Assembly: GCA_021808425.1 (NCBI GenBank)
Contig: JAKBBS010000008.1
Span: 5,298 to 37,671, forward strand
DNA length: 32,374 bases
Direction of reading: 5' to 3'
Source of the DNA: Actinomycetes bacterium
GTDB taxonomy: Bacteria > Actinomycetota > Acidimicrobiia > Acidimicrobiales > Palsa-688
Shown: positions 17,734 through 25,316 of the stretch, in pieces
How positions within the stretch are numbered: the first letter of the stretch is position 1
Layout: every line of letters begins with the position of its first letter
Made by a program: the position numbers and the translations under genes
The notes under the pieces: generated by a model
Told to the model about the DNA's origin: nothing
Databases searched by the model: none
The model's input: only the letters and a program-made list of their open reading frames with translations

Positions 17734-19291
17734 GCTGGATTCCTACGTCGCTGCGTGGGGGCTTGCCGTCGACTAGGAAGTCCCAGGCCTCCTCGGCGTA
17801 GGTGTCCCACGTGCGGGTGGGAGCGGCGCGCGCTTGGCGGCGCAGCGTCTCTGCTAACTGAGAGTCGCTAAGCAATCGACGGATGGCGGACGCTATCGCG
17901 GCCGGGTCTCGCGGGTCGACGAGCAGGCAGCCCCCGTGGCGGGCGTTGTCGGCCATGGCGCCGTAGTTAGACGTGACGACGGGGGTACCGGCGGCGAGCG
18001 ACTCGACTATCGGCAGCCCGAAGCCTTCGTGGAGGGAAACGAACACGCTGCAGGACGCAACCCGGTACGCGGCCCAGACAAGTCGGTCCGAGATCGCGCT
18101 CAACGCCTGAAGCGGTCGGCCGCTACCTTGAAGGTCTTGTAGGCGTTCGAAGAAGGCGCCGCTTTTCCATGAGTCGCCTCCGACGAATGACAGCTCGAAG
18201 CGCTCCCCTTGACGCCAGAGGAGCTCCGCCGCATGCAGGACCGCCAGGTGGTTCTTTCGAGGCTCGTGGCTCCCGACGACCAGGACGACCGGCAGGCCGT
18301 GTCCTCCGAGCAGGCGCCCTGCGTCGGCGACGTCGCTCGCCGACGGCGCGGGTGCCGGCGCTTCGAGGGCGAGCTCCACAGTCTCTATGCCCGGGCCCTG
18401 CAGGCCTCGGGACGCGAGCGTCGAACGCCAAGCTTTGAACTCGAGGGCCGCCGTGTCGGAAATAGCTGCGATACGGGTCACGTGCGCGCAGGCAGCGAGA
18501 TATCGCAGGTAATCGCTGGACATGCCGTCTATGGACGTCTCGGGCATTGTGAGGGGGACGCAGTCATACCCGATGACGCAGGTGCTGCCTCGGGCGAAGC
18601 GGGCTACCGTGCCGATAGCCGCCGGACGCGCCATCTCGACGGCAAGCTCGGGCACGATCAGAGTCGAGCGCCACGGGACTATCACGTCGGTCGCCGCGTC
18701 GGGGTGTGCGTCGCTCGCCTGTGGACGGCTTGGATCACCGAGGGCAACGCTGCATTGGGCCTCGGTGAGGGGACGCAAAGCGTCGAACGTGTCGGTCCAC
18801 CCGACGAGCGCCGTCTCCGGATGTCGTGCCCAACGCCGGGCTGCCTGGCGGACCACTCGCTGGATGCCGGTGCCGAGCGGGGTGCGTGAGGTCCGGTCCA
18901 CGTCGACCAGGACCCTGCCGCGGTATACCGACACCGTCTTGTGTGTGTCGGTGTCGAGTGCGCCGCCACGATCAGCCGCTCGAACGAGGATGTCTGTCGG
19001 ATCGCCTCCTTTGCGGATCTCGCGGGAGAGGTGCTCTACATCGCCGACGTCGGGGAGTCGTGCTGACATCACCGAAACCGCCAGCCAGCAAAGCTCCGGG
19101 CGGCCGCTGTCGAGAATGTTGCTCATCGCTGTGACGATGTCGCCGGGTGACGGTCGATCGGATGCGTCGCTCGGTTCGCTCGGAGGTCCCAACGTCCCGA
19201 GCGCCCCTAGAAGTGCCTCGGCGCGCGAGCGCATCGCCGACGACCGCGAGGACCCGGACCCGACCAGGATAGAGCGTAGAAGGTTCGCCAC
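17702..19291 (-). CDS. GT4-family glycosyltransferase with N-terminal extension
   Basis: A 529-residue GT-B enzyme starting at GTG 19291, which overlaps the upstream stop (TAGTG). The ~100-residue N-terminal extension (LCWLAVSVMSARLPDVGDVE) is shared with the neighbouring paralogue. The GTGIQRVVRQ motif typical of this GT4 subgroup follows, then GSHEPRKNHLAVL (Arg/Lys contacting the donor phosphates, ~residue 340) and EGFGLPIVE, an intact EX7E motif (E420, E428). It should transfer a sugar from a nucleotide donor to a lipid- or protein-linked glycan in the cytoplasm. It is the last gene of a minus-strand run FkbM-GT4-GT4, and its end overlaps the giant gene by 32 bp. The open frame continues to 19357 but has no better start. 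Confidence 0.87.
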   Translation of the reverse strand: MANLLRSILVGSGSSRSSAMRSRAEALLGALGTLGPPSEPSDASDRPSPGDIVTAMSNILDSGRPELCWLAVSVMSARLPDVGDVEHLSREIRKGGDPTDILVRAADRGGALDTDTHKTVSVYRGRVLVDVDRTSRTPLGTGIQRVVRQAARRWARHPETALVGWTDTFDALRPLTEAQCSVALGDPSRPQASDAHPDAATDVIVPWRSTLIVPELAVEMARPAAIGTVARFARGSTCVIGYDCVPLTMPETSIDGMSSDYLRYLAACAHVTRIAAISDTAALEFKAWRSTLASRGLQGPGIETVELALEAPAPAPSASDVADAGRLLGGHGLPVVLVVGSHEPRKNHLAVLHAAELLWRQGERFELSFVGGDSWKSGAFFERLQDLQGSGRPLQALSAISDRLVWAAYRVASCSVFVSLHEGFGLPIVESLAAGTPVVTSNYGAMADNARHGGCLLVDPRDPAAIASAIRRLLSDSQLAETLRRQARAAPTRTWDTYAEEAWDFLVDGKPPRSDVGIQLSSPGGGDAR

Positions 19292-20697
19292 TATGTAGCT
19301 CTGGCGGGCCGGTCTTGGCCTTCCGATAGACCCGGCCCGCGTACGAGATGGCCCCACAGGTCGTCTGCAAAGTCGTCGTAGGAAATTTCGCGCCGCCCGT
19401 CGATCTGGGCTCGCAGGTTACTGATCGCAGCGTCATCGACCAGGAGGCTGCGCATCACGTCGGCAAGAGATAGCTCATCGGAAGTGTCGACGGCGGCGAT
19501 CCCACCGACCGGGAGGGATGTCAGGAACTTCGAGCAGACGACAGGTAGCCGCATGGCGAGGCACTGCGATATGGCCAGGGTGTTTCCTTCATGGATCGAC
19601 GGGAACACGGCGAAGCGGGCCGAGTCAAAAAGCGAATCGACGTTTGGAACTTCGGAGCAGGCGAGGGTCAGCTCGAACTGCAATCCGTCCCTCCGCAAGC
19701 GCTCGCAGGCGCTAATGAGCACGGACTGATCTGATTGGTCGTCGAGGTTCCCGACGCAGAGCACCGTCGGGGGAGTGGCGCAGAGCGGCCGCTCGACTAC
19801 GCCCGGGGCTTCCAAGCTGTCTGGGGGCACCGCAAGCGCCGCAGTAGGCGGAGCGCAGAAGGCAACGTGCGGGCCGTCGATACCCTGCGCCGGTAGAGCC
19901 GAGGTGAAGCCGCGGAAGTCGGACGCCGAAGCTTCGCTCAGGGCGACGAGTCGACCGAAACGTCTTAGAACGCCCAAGTATGTGGCGATCGATCTAACAG
20001 TAGAGTCAGCGCGGAGGCCGGCACTTGCTGCGGGAAAGCAGTCGTCGACCAAGGCGGCGAACTGAGAGCCAGAGAATTCTGCTGCCCCGGCGATTCGTTC
20101 ACATGCGCCTAGTGCCAACCGACCCAGCGCTAAGACAGTTGTATGCCAGGGGACGACGATCTCTGCGACGTCTGGGGCGGCAACGGTCCAGCACTCGTGG
20201 CCGGACGTCCACGAGACGCAAAGAACGTCGCGACAGGTGGCCCAGCGCGAAATGATCGAACCGACGAGAGCGTCGAGGGGCTTCAGTGCTTGCTCCGCGC
20301 CGGAGACGCCAGGATCGACGAGTACAGCGTCGCGGAGCACGCGAAGGGTGAATGTGTCCGTCTCAGGGGAGCCGTGCTCCAACGCGTAATCGAGCATCCA
20401 TATCGCCATCTGCACTGGATTGGAGGTCTCGGCGCGATAGTGGGCTTCGTGAATGTCGTCTGCGCATGGCAGGCATCCTGCGACGGCCGTCAAGGCGAGC
20501 CATAGCCTGTCCGGCGTCGGCTGCGTGCAAATGACGCGAGCGACGATATCGAGCAGTGCCGCCGCGCCACGTTCGATGCCCTGGGCATTTACCGGATCGT
20601 GGGCGTTTCCGATGATGTCGGAGCTGAGATGTGGCGCTGCCTCAGCCAGCCGTTGGGCGAGGGCCGCCTCGACGGCTTCGCTTCTCTGTCGGTTCAT
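19291..20697 (-). CDS. Degenerate GT4-like paralogue (putative pseudo-glycosyltransferase)
   Basis: A 468-residue protein, paralogous to the next gene downstream over its whole length: N-terminal LWLALTAVAGCLPCADDI, the VPWHTTVLALGRLA segment and a GT-B C-terminal half. Three catalytic signatures are altered. GTGIQRVVR is replaced by GVSGAEQALK, EPRKN by DDQSDQ in CVGNLDDQSDQSVLI, and EX7E by EGNTLAISQ, so the second Glu is Gln (E370, Q378). The frame is long and undisturbed, arguing for selection rather than decay. ATG 20697 overlaps the FkbM-like stop (ATGA), and its stop overlaps the next start (TAGTG), so all three genes are translationally coupled. Likely a non-catalytic partner of the active GT4; a changed activity is the alternative. 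Confidence 0.8.
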   Translation of the reverse strand: MNRQRSEAVEAALAQRLAEAAPHLSSDIIGNAHDPVNAQGIERGAAALLDIVARVICTQPTPDRLWLALTAVAGCLPCADDIHEAHYRAETSNPVQMAIWMLDYALEHGSPETDTFTLRVLRDAVLVDPGVSGAEQALKPLDALVGSIISRWATCRDVLCVSWTSGHECWTVAAPDVAEIVVPWHTTVLALGRLALGACERIAGAAEFSGSQFAALVDDCFPAASAGLRADSTVRSIATYLGVLRRFGRLVALSEASASDFRGFTSALPAQGIDGPHVAFCAPPTAALAVPPDSLEAPGVVERPLCATPPTVLCVGNLDDQSDQSVLISACERLRRDGLQFELTLACSEVPNVDSLFDSARFAVFPSIHEGNTLAISQCLAMRLPVVCSKFLTSLPVGGIAAVDTSDELSLADVMRSLLVDDAAISNLRAQIDGRREISYDDFADDLWGHLVRGPGLSEGQDRPARAT

Positions 20698-21599
20698 TTC
20701 CTGCGTTTGATCAGAGATGTTGCACGCCGGAGAGGGGCTGTCACCCGCCAGGACGTGGAGGCCCGGATCTCTGCCAGTTCCGCTCGGAGTCGCTCAATCT
20801 CACCGGCATCCTCGGAGCTCGCGCCCTCGTCCGCCTCCAATGCGGCGGCTACTACATCTTGGGATTTCTTATCCGAGCGCACCGACGCCCACGCCGTGAC
20901 CGCCTTGGAACGCCACGCGGCGACGTCGGCTTCAAGCGAGTCGAGTTTATCGTGGAGGCTGCGTTCCTTCTCCCGCCAAGCGCGCTCGGCTGGGGTGGTG
21001 TATCTGTCGCTGGGGTGCGCTGGGTAACTGAGCTGTTCAGCCAGGAGCTCCGCCCTGCTGGCGTCCACGAACCAGCAGTTGGTGCCGTCGAACATCGTTT
21101 GGCCGTAGTGCGAGTCCTCCATACGCTGGCGCAGCTGTGACCGCTCCGAGATGGTCGGCGCTACCGTCGAAGTGTCGACGACGACGATCCACGGCCGACA
21201 TGTGCCCAGGTCGGCTCCTTCGATTATGTCGGAGGTGACCGCGGGATCAGGCGCGTCGACGAAGTACCTGGCGGCCTCGGCTTCGAAGCTCAAGAAGTGG
21301 ATTTCCTCGCCGCGCCAGCCGACCTCATCGAGGATCGACCCAACTCGACGGTCGGGGTTGGCTTCGACGACGACGTCTCGGGGCCGTTCGATACGGACGG
21401 ACGCGACACGGTCTAGATCTGGGAGGACTAGTAGCCCGGACCAGCCTGCGTCGTAGAACGCTCTGCTGGTGCTGCCCGGAGAAGTCTTTGAGCTTCCTGC
21501 GTCTAGGTAGTGCCCGTAAGGGAGCGAGCCGAGCGCTCGCCACAACACGACGTCTTCGCCGCAGTTGGTGTAGGAGTCGAACGTCGGCTTAACGGTCAT
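20694..21599 (-). CDS. FkbM-like methyltransferase homologue with altered AdoMet motifs and C-terminal coiled coil
   Basis: A 301-residue protein from ATG 21599. DSYTNCGEDVVLWRALGSLP, YLDAGSSKTSPGSTSRAFYD, ERPRDVVVEANPD and CRPWIVVVDTST align by eye with the FkbM-type O-methyltransferase pattern (SYAQNFEDVVLWRAL, IDVGANDP, RPRD, RPWIVVVE). The AdoMet-binding IEP is replaced by VLPD and the usual FLKIDVEGAE by FLSFEAEAAR, so methyl transfer is doubtful. After about residue 190 it becomes helical and charged, with a coiled coil (EIERLRAELAEIRASTSWRV) and a basic tail, KRRK. GTG 21629 lies 5 nt after TACACT and could be a leaderless start adding 10 residues; homology favours ATG 21599. First gene of the coupled three-gene run. 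Confidence 0.75.
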   Translation of the reverse strand: MTVKPTFDSYTNCGEDVVLWRALGSLPYGHYLDAGSSKTSPGSTSRAFYDAGWSGLLVLPDLDRVASVRIERPRDVVVEANPDRRVGSILDEVGWRGEEIHFLSFEAEAARYFVDAPDPAVTSDIIEGADLGTCRPWIVVVDTSTVAPTISERSQLRQRMEDSHYGQTMFDGTNCWFVDASRAELLAEQLSYPAHPSDRYTTPAERAWREKERSLHDKLDSLEADVAAWRSKAVTAWASVRSDKKSQDVVAAALEADEGASSEDAGEIERLRAELAEIRASTSWRVTAPLRRATSLIKRRK

Positions 21600-21634
21600 T
21601 GGGCGGAAGTGTCGAGCCGGCTGGGGCACCCGTC

Positions 21635-21640
21635 AGTGTA
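21635..21640 (-). promoter_or_regulatory. -10 element of the FkbM-GT4-GT4 run
   Basis: TACACT on the minus strand at 21640-21635 ends 5 nt before GTG 21629, inside the palindrome GTGTACAC. No clear -35 is present. The divergent gap 21600-21755 otherwise shows only TAAACT (21741-21746), 9 nt before ATG 21756 on the plus strand. Confidence 0.35.
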
Positions 21641-21755
21641 CACAGCTAGACATTGTGAGGCGACGGCAAGCGTCGTTCGTGATGCAGCGCTGCCGCAAGG
21701 CAATTCGCGCCTCGCGGATGCGACGCGGTTCGCTGACTTCTAAACTGAAACCACG

Positions 21756-21938
21756 ATGAGCGAGCAGGCCGATCCTGACTTCGAACCAGCCGTGGCTGCG
21801 CTCGCCGAGGTCAAAGAGTACCTCGGCGTACTTCGACGCCAGAATATCGCCCTGGCGGTGAAGTTGGCGCGTGCGGAGAGGCGCATCGAGGAGCTTTCCC
21901 TGAAGGTCGAATCGCTCGACGGCCGAGCGCAGTCATGA
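21756..21938 (+). CDS. Small coiled-coil protein (60 aa) upstream of GT4
   Basis: The frame MSEQADPDFEPAVAALAEVK continues into a continuous amphipathic helix (LRRQNIALAVKLARAERRIE) with heptad spacing of Leu/Ile/Ala, high in Glu/Arg/Lys, with no signal peptide or membrane segment. TAAACT at 21741-21746 is a plausible -10, placing the start of transcription a few bases before ATG 21756. The stop is 4 nt before the GTG of the glycosyltransferase, so the two are almost certainly co-translated. No known family recognised; I infer an accessory or scaffold for the enzyme that follows. Confidence 0.6.
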   Translation: MSEQADPDFEPAVAALAEVKEYLGVLRRQNIALAVKLARAERRIEELSLKVESLDGRAQS

Positions 21939-21942
21939 CCGC

Positions 21943-23871
21943 GTGAGCGCGACGGCCCAACGCAAGGTGTTGCCGGCCGACACGTCGGCGTTGCCATACG
22001 ACCGAGTCGACCAGTTTCACCAAAGCGTCGACTCGGGCGACGCGATAACCGGGGAGATGCTGGCCCTGCGTTCGGTGTTGCGGGGTATGGGCTACGCATC
22101 GGACGTGTACGCCGAGCGTGTCGGGCGCGGCTGCGAGGGAGAGGTTCGACGCCTGTCCGAGTACGCTCCGGCGCGACGCCAACTGTTGCTTTGGCATTTC
22201 TCCATCGGGGTCGACTGCTTCGAACGTATAGCAACAGCACGTCACGACATTGCGGTGGTGTATCACAACATCACGCCGGAGCGGTTCATCACCGAGCCGC
22301 TCTCGAACTTCTACCTTCATCTGGGTCGCCAGCAGCTGCGCGAGCTTCGCGACGTTTGCGTCGGCGCTATCGCCGACTCCAACTACAACAGGCGTGAGCT
22401 GCTCGCAGCAGGGTTCCGCCGGGCGGACGTGCTGCCCGTGTGGGCCGACGGGCGGACCTTCCGACCCGCCACGGTCGGCGCGTCAACGGTCGGTGCGTCG
22501 GTAGTCGGCGCGAAGCGCCGCTCGGCTGACTGGCTGTTCGTGGGGAGGATGATCCCGAGTAAAGGCCAGGTGGATCTCGTCAAGGCGTTCGCCTGCTATC
22601 AGCGGACATACGACCCTGCATGCCGCCTGGTGCTCGTCGGCAACACCACCTACCACGAGTACGTCGATGCCGTATTCCGTGAGATCGAGGCGCAGGGTGT
22701 TACGGGCAGGGTCGAGGTTCTCGGCAAGGTCGCGGAGCGGGAGCTTCTCGAAGTGATGTGGTCGTCGGGAGTGTATGTGTCGTTGAGCGAACACGAAGGC
22801 TTCGGTGTACCCCTGCTGGAGGCGATGGCGGCAGGCTTGGCCGTTGTCGCGGTTGGTTCGGCTGCTGTTGCTGAAACGATGGGGGATGCGGGCATCGTTG
22901 TCGAAAGTGGTGATCCGCGAATCGTCGCCGACGCCGTCGCGTCGCTTCGCATGGAGCGCGGCCTACTCGAGCGGACGCTGTCAGCCCAGGGACGTCGCGT
23001 AGGCTACTTCGAGACTTTCGATAGGGCGGCCGTCCTGGCAGACGTCATCGAAGGCTGCGCCGGGTTCGACCGTCCGCTGCGGGTGGCGGCATACGGCCCG
23101 ACGAGCTGGGTCGAGCAGTTCGGCGAACTGGCGTCAGGGACGGGCGGCTACCCGGACGTCGCAGTCGTATGCGACGAGGGTGCTGGCGGTGACGAGGGCA
23201 CTGGCTGCGGCGAGGGTGACCGTGCGAGCGCTCAGACGGCCGGGATAGTCGTCGCCTGTAGGGCAGGTCCGATCGGTAACCACCTCGTCGGCCCGGACGG
23301 GGAGGAAGTCCGCGTTGCCGAGCACGGCGGGTGGCGGAACGCCCTGGAGGAAGTGATCCGAAAGGCGTACGTTCCGCAGGTGGCGCTCGTCGCGTTGAGC
23401 CCGATCGGCGACGACTGCCGGACTTACCTCTCGAAGCTGCGTTGCTGCATGGCCGCTCAGGCGGACATGTCTAGCGAGTTCGGCCTTGTCGGCGAGGGCG
23501 ACCTGGCCGACGAACTCGCTCTGTCAGTAGTCGACGTCGTCCATGTCGTCATAGACCTGACAAGGCCTGATCCCGCCGTCCTCGAAGGCCTGCGAAGGAT
23601 CGTAGAGGCCAACACGGGCTCGAAGGGTATCGTCGCAACCGCGCACGGCTACCCGACCGCCGCAGGGAGCGCCTCGGGTTGGGAAGCTCAACTGGGCGAA
23701 GCGTTGACGGGTTGTGACTTCCTTGTGGCTGAAGGCTCGGATACCCGGCTGAGCGAACTGGCCGCTATCTACAGGGACGCAGCGGACTCGGGTAGGCGAC
23801 GTCGCGGCCTGCCCGCAGCCGCCCGGCGGTACGCGAACGCAAGCGCCTCGGCGGCCCCCTCCTCGGAGTAG
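21943..23871 (+). CDS. GT4-family glycosyltransferase with long C-terminal extension
   Basis: A 642-residue protein starting at GTG 21943. Residues ~1-375 form a complete GT-B fold: an N-terminal acceptor half beginning VLPADTSALPYDRVDQFHQS, then FVGRMIPSKGQVDLVKAF (donor-binding Arg/Lys) and EHEGFGVPLLEAMAAG with an intact EX7E (E285, E293). Residues ~375-642 are an extension I do not recognise. It starts with an acidic Gly-rich stretch (DEGAGGDEGTGCGEGD) and contains ALVALSPIGDDCRTYLSKL and VVDVVHVVIDLTRPDP, which could be a decayed second Rossmann-type domain. It is preceded by a 60-residue coiled-coil gene. The last 103 bp overlap the convergent GT4-like gene. Confidence 0.85.
   Translation: MSATAQRKVLPADTSALPYDRVDQFHQSVDSGDAITGEMLALRSVLRGMGYASDVYAERVGRGCEGEVRRLSEYAPARRQLLLWHFSIGVDCFERIATARHDIAVVYHNITPERFITEPLSNFYLHLGRQQLRELRDVCVGAIADSNYNRRELLAAGFRRADVLPVWADGRTFRPATVGASTVGASVVGAKRRSADWLFVGRMIPSKGQVDLVKAFACYQRTYDPACRLVLVGNTTYHEYVDAVFREIEAQGVTGRVEVLGKVAERELLEVMWSSGVYVSLSEHEGFGVPLLEAMAAGLAVVAVGSAAVAETMGDAGIVVESGDPRIVADAVASLRMERGLLERTLSAQGRRVGYFETFDRAAVLADVIEGCAGFDRPLRVAAYGPTSWVEQFGELASGTGGYPDVAVVCDEGAGGDEGTGCGEGDRASAQTAGIVVACRAGPIGNHLVGPDGEEVRVAEHGGWRNALEEVIRKAYVPQVALVALSPIGDDCRTYLSKLRCCMAAQADMSSEFGLVGEGDLADELALSVVDVVHVVIDLTRPDPAVLEGLRRIVEANTGSKGIVATAHGYPTAAGSASGWEAQLGEALTGCDFLVAEGSDTRLSELAAIYRDAADSGRRRRGLPAAARRYANASASAAPSSE
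22471..22515 (+). repeat. 15-bp tandem repeat x3 inside GT4 gene
   Basis: Units 22471-22485, 22486-22500 and 22501-22515 encode TVGAS-TVGAS-VVGAK. They lie in the linker between the two GT-B halves, just before FVGRMIPSKG, so length changes there would be tolerated. Confidence 0.85.
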
Positions 23872-24932
23872 CCGGCGAAGCCCCGGGCGGTCTCCTCGCG
23901 GCGGGCGCGGCAAAACTCCCGATCAGTCAGGCAGCGCCGCAAGACCGACGATATGGAGTCCATCGCCGTGGGGTAGAACCGTGCATCCGGCTCGGTGACC
24001 AATTCGAGGAGGGCGTCGTGGTCGGCTGCAACAACCCCAGAACCATACGCGGCGGCCTCGATCGCCGCCGCTGCCGATCCGTTGTCGACGCCGCCTATGA
24101 CGGTTACGAGGCAGGACCGGTACAGCCAGCGCAACTCCGGGAGTTCGAGGCCGGCGGCGACGACCACCGGCGGGCGCGAGTCGGCGTCGAGGTCTGTAAT
24201 GTGGTTCGGGTCGAAGGTCTTGCCCTGCTTGGCGACCAGCACGAGTTGCGGATTGCCGGGTACCTGCGACGCCAGACCGGTGAAAGCGCGGACGATATTC
24301 TCCGTGTGCATAGACGACGAAACGCACGCCGGAGCTACGACGAAATCGCCAGCGGCGTCGAAACCGTCGATGCGAGGAGTAGCGTCCCCGGACACGTCGG
24401 AGCAAGGGTTGTCGACGGTTTCGTGGGCGACGAACACCTTTTCCGGGTCGGCATGACCCCAGCCGATAGCGTCGAGCGCTCCAGCGTGCGACGTCGCGAT
24501 CACCGCGTCAGCCCGCCGGATCAGGCGGTGCCGGCTTTGACTGAGGCGGCTTTCTGGAGTGTGCGAGGAGGATTCGAGCGCTAGGCGTGTCAGGTCGTCG
24601 TGCACGCTCACCGCGAAGGCGACCGTGGCAGTTCGTGCCCAGGCCGGCCAAAGCTGCTGCGCAGTGCGCCCGGCGAGCAGGCTCAAAGCGTGAAACACGA
24701 GGGGGCCCTCGATCGCCTGGACCTCCTCCCCAGTCGACAGTATTGGCAGTCCAGATGGCAGAAGTTCGGTTAGCCAGGAGGTGTCGCTGTGCGGATCGAC
24801 GCTTAGCCCGGCCACCATGTCGCGCCTGTGCGCGGCCATCGCCCGCACGAAGCTGAGGCTCGCGTCGAGGGTGGCGTCCGGCAGGAAACCCTGCTGCTGA
24901 AGCCCCTGCAGGCCGAAGACTACACGGGGCAT
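23769..24932 (-). CDS. GT4-like glycosyltransferase with altered EX7E motif
   Basis: A 387-residue protein from ATG 24932 (MPRVVFGLQGLQQQGFLPDA), with AGGG-like sequence upstream. The fold follows GT-B retaining enzymes: an N-terminal half with SQSRHRLIRRADAVIATSH, then VVAPACVSSSMHTENIVRAF in the donor-loop position and VIGGVDNGSAAAAIEAAAYG where EGFGxPxxE is expected. The first Glu is Asn (N284) and only E292 remains. The usual Lys/Arg of the phosphate-binding loop is replaced by SSSMHTEN. Catalysis is therefore questionable. It follows a 79-residue coiled-coil gene with a 28-bp gap. Its 3' end overlaps the convergent GT4 gene by 103 bp. Confidence 0.72.
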   Translation of the reverse strand: MPRVVFGLQGLQQQGFLPDATLDASLSFVRAMAAHRRDMVAGLSVDPHSDTSWLTELLPSGLPILSTGEEVQAIEGPLVFHALSLLAGRTAQQLWPAWARTATVAFAVSVHDDLTRLALESSSHTPESRLSQSRHRLIRRADAVIATSHAGALDAIGWGHADPEKVFVAHETVDNPCSDVSGDATPRIDGFDAAGDFVVAPACVSSSMHTENIVRAFTGLASQVPGNPQLVLVAKQGKTFDPNHITDLDADSRPPVVVAAGLELPELRWLYRSCLVTVIGGVDNGSAAAAIEAAAYGSGVVAADHDALLELVTEPDARFYPTAMDSISSVLRRCLTDREFCRARREETARGFAGYSEEGAAEALAFAYRRAAAGRPRRRLPESAASL

Positions 24933-24960
24933 CGCCGTGACCGACCCTGTAGCCTTGACC

Positions 24961-25200
24961 TTACTTATCCGATCCCGCGATGCGGCCTTCGATGACCGCG
25001 ATCCGCTCCACAACCTCGTCGAGCGAACGGGTTAGCGCCATGAGAGTGTCGCCCAAGACCTGCCCGGAGGTGTCAACTTCGACTCGAAGGCGCTCGACGT
25101 CGTCGCGCAAGGCGGCGGTCTCTTCCAAAATTCGCTCGACGCGCCATGGGGCGAGACGCGCGCGCTGGACCAGACGTTGCGCTCCGGCAAGGGCTGACAT
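24961..25200 (-). CDS. Small coiled-coil protein (79 aa) upstream of GT4-like gene
   Basis: MSALAGAQRLVQRARLAPWR is followed by a long heptad helix (RILEETAALRDDVERLRVEV, then SLDEVVERIAVIEGRIAG). No signal or membrane segment. ATG 25200 is 6 nt after a TAACAT -10 element, giving a leaderless mRNA. It is the first gene of a two-gene unit with the GT4-like gene at 24932. No family recognised, and sequence similarity to the 60- and 65-residue neighbours is limited to helix type. The repeated pairing with glycosyltransferases suggests a shared structural job. Confidence 0.65.
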   Translation of the reverse strand: MSALAGAQRLVQRARLAPWRVERILEETAALRDDVERLRVEVDTSGQVLGDTLMALTRSLDEVVERIAVIEGRIAGSDK

Positions 25201-25206
25201 GCCACG

Positions 25207-25216
25207 ATGTTAGACT
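25207..25216. promoter_or_regulatory. Back-to-back overlapping -10 elements
   Basis: On the minus strand TAACAT (25212-25207) is followed by 6 nt and ATG 25200. On the plus strand TAGACT (25211-25216) is followed by 7 nt and ATG 25224. The two hexamers overlap by 2 bp, so simultaneous polymerase binding should be exclusive. -35 matches are weak on both sides. Confidence 0.45.
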
Positions 25217-25223
25217 TTCGGCC

Positions 25224-25316
25224 ATGAAGCGCCGTCAGCAGCGGGGTGTCTCTCGCGCGGCTGACAGTGTCCCGGCCTGGACTGGTAGAGGCCAAGTGCG
25301 GCGATGCAAGACCTGA
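25224..25316 (+). CDS. Possible 30-residue leader ORF overlapping GT2 start
   Basis: ATG 25224 lies 7 nt after TAGACT and opens a 30-codon frame (MKRRQQRGVSRAADSVPAWT, then ten more residues) whose TGA lies 10 nt inside the GT2 gene that starts at ATG 25304. It is very basic and matches nothing I know. It may be a translated leader that delivers ribosomes to the GT2 start, or chance. Confidence 0.25.
   Translation: MKRRQQRGVSRAADSVPAWTGRGQVRRCKT

Noticed and set aside
18522..19298. 258-codon plus-strand open frame
   Set aside because: Opposite the conserved GT4 gene at 17702-19291; no recognisable motif.
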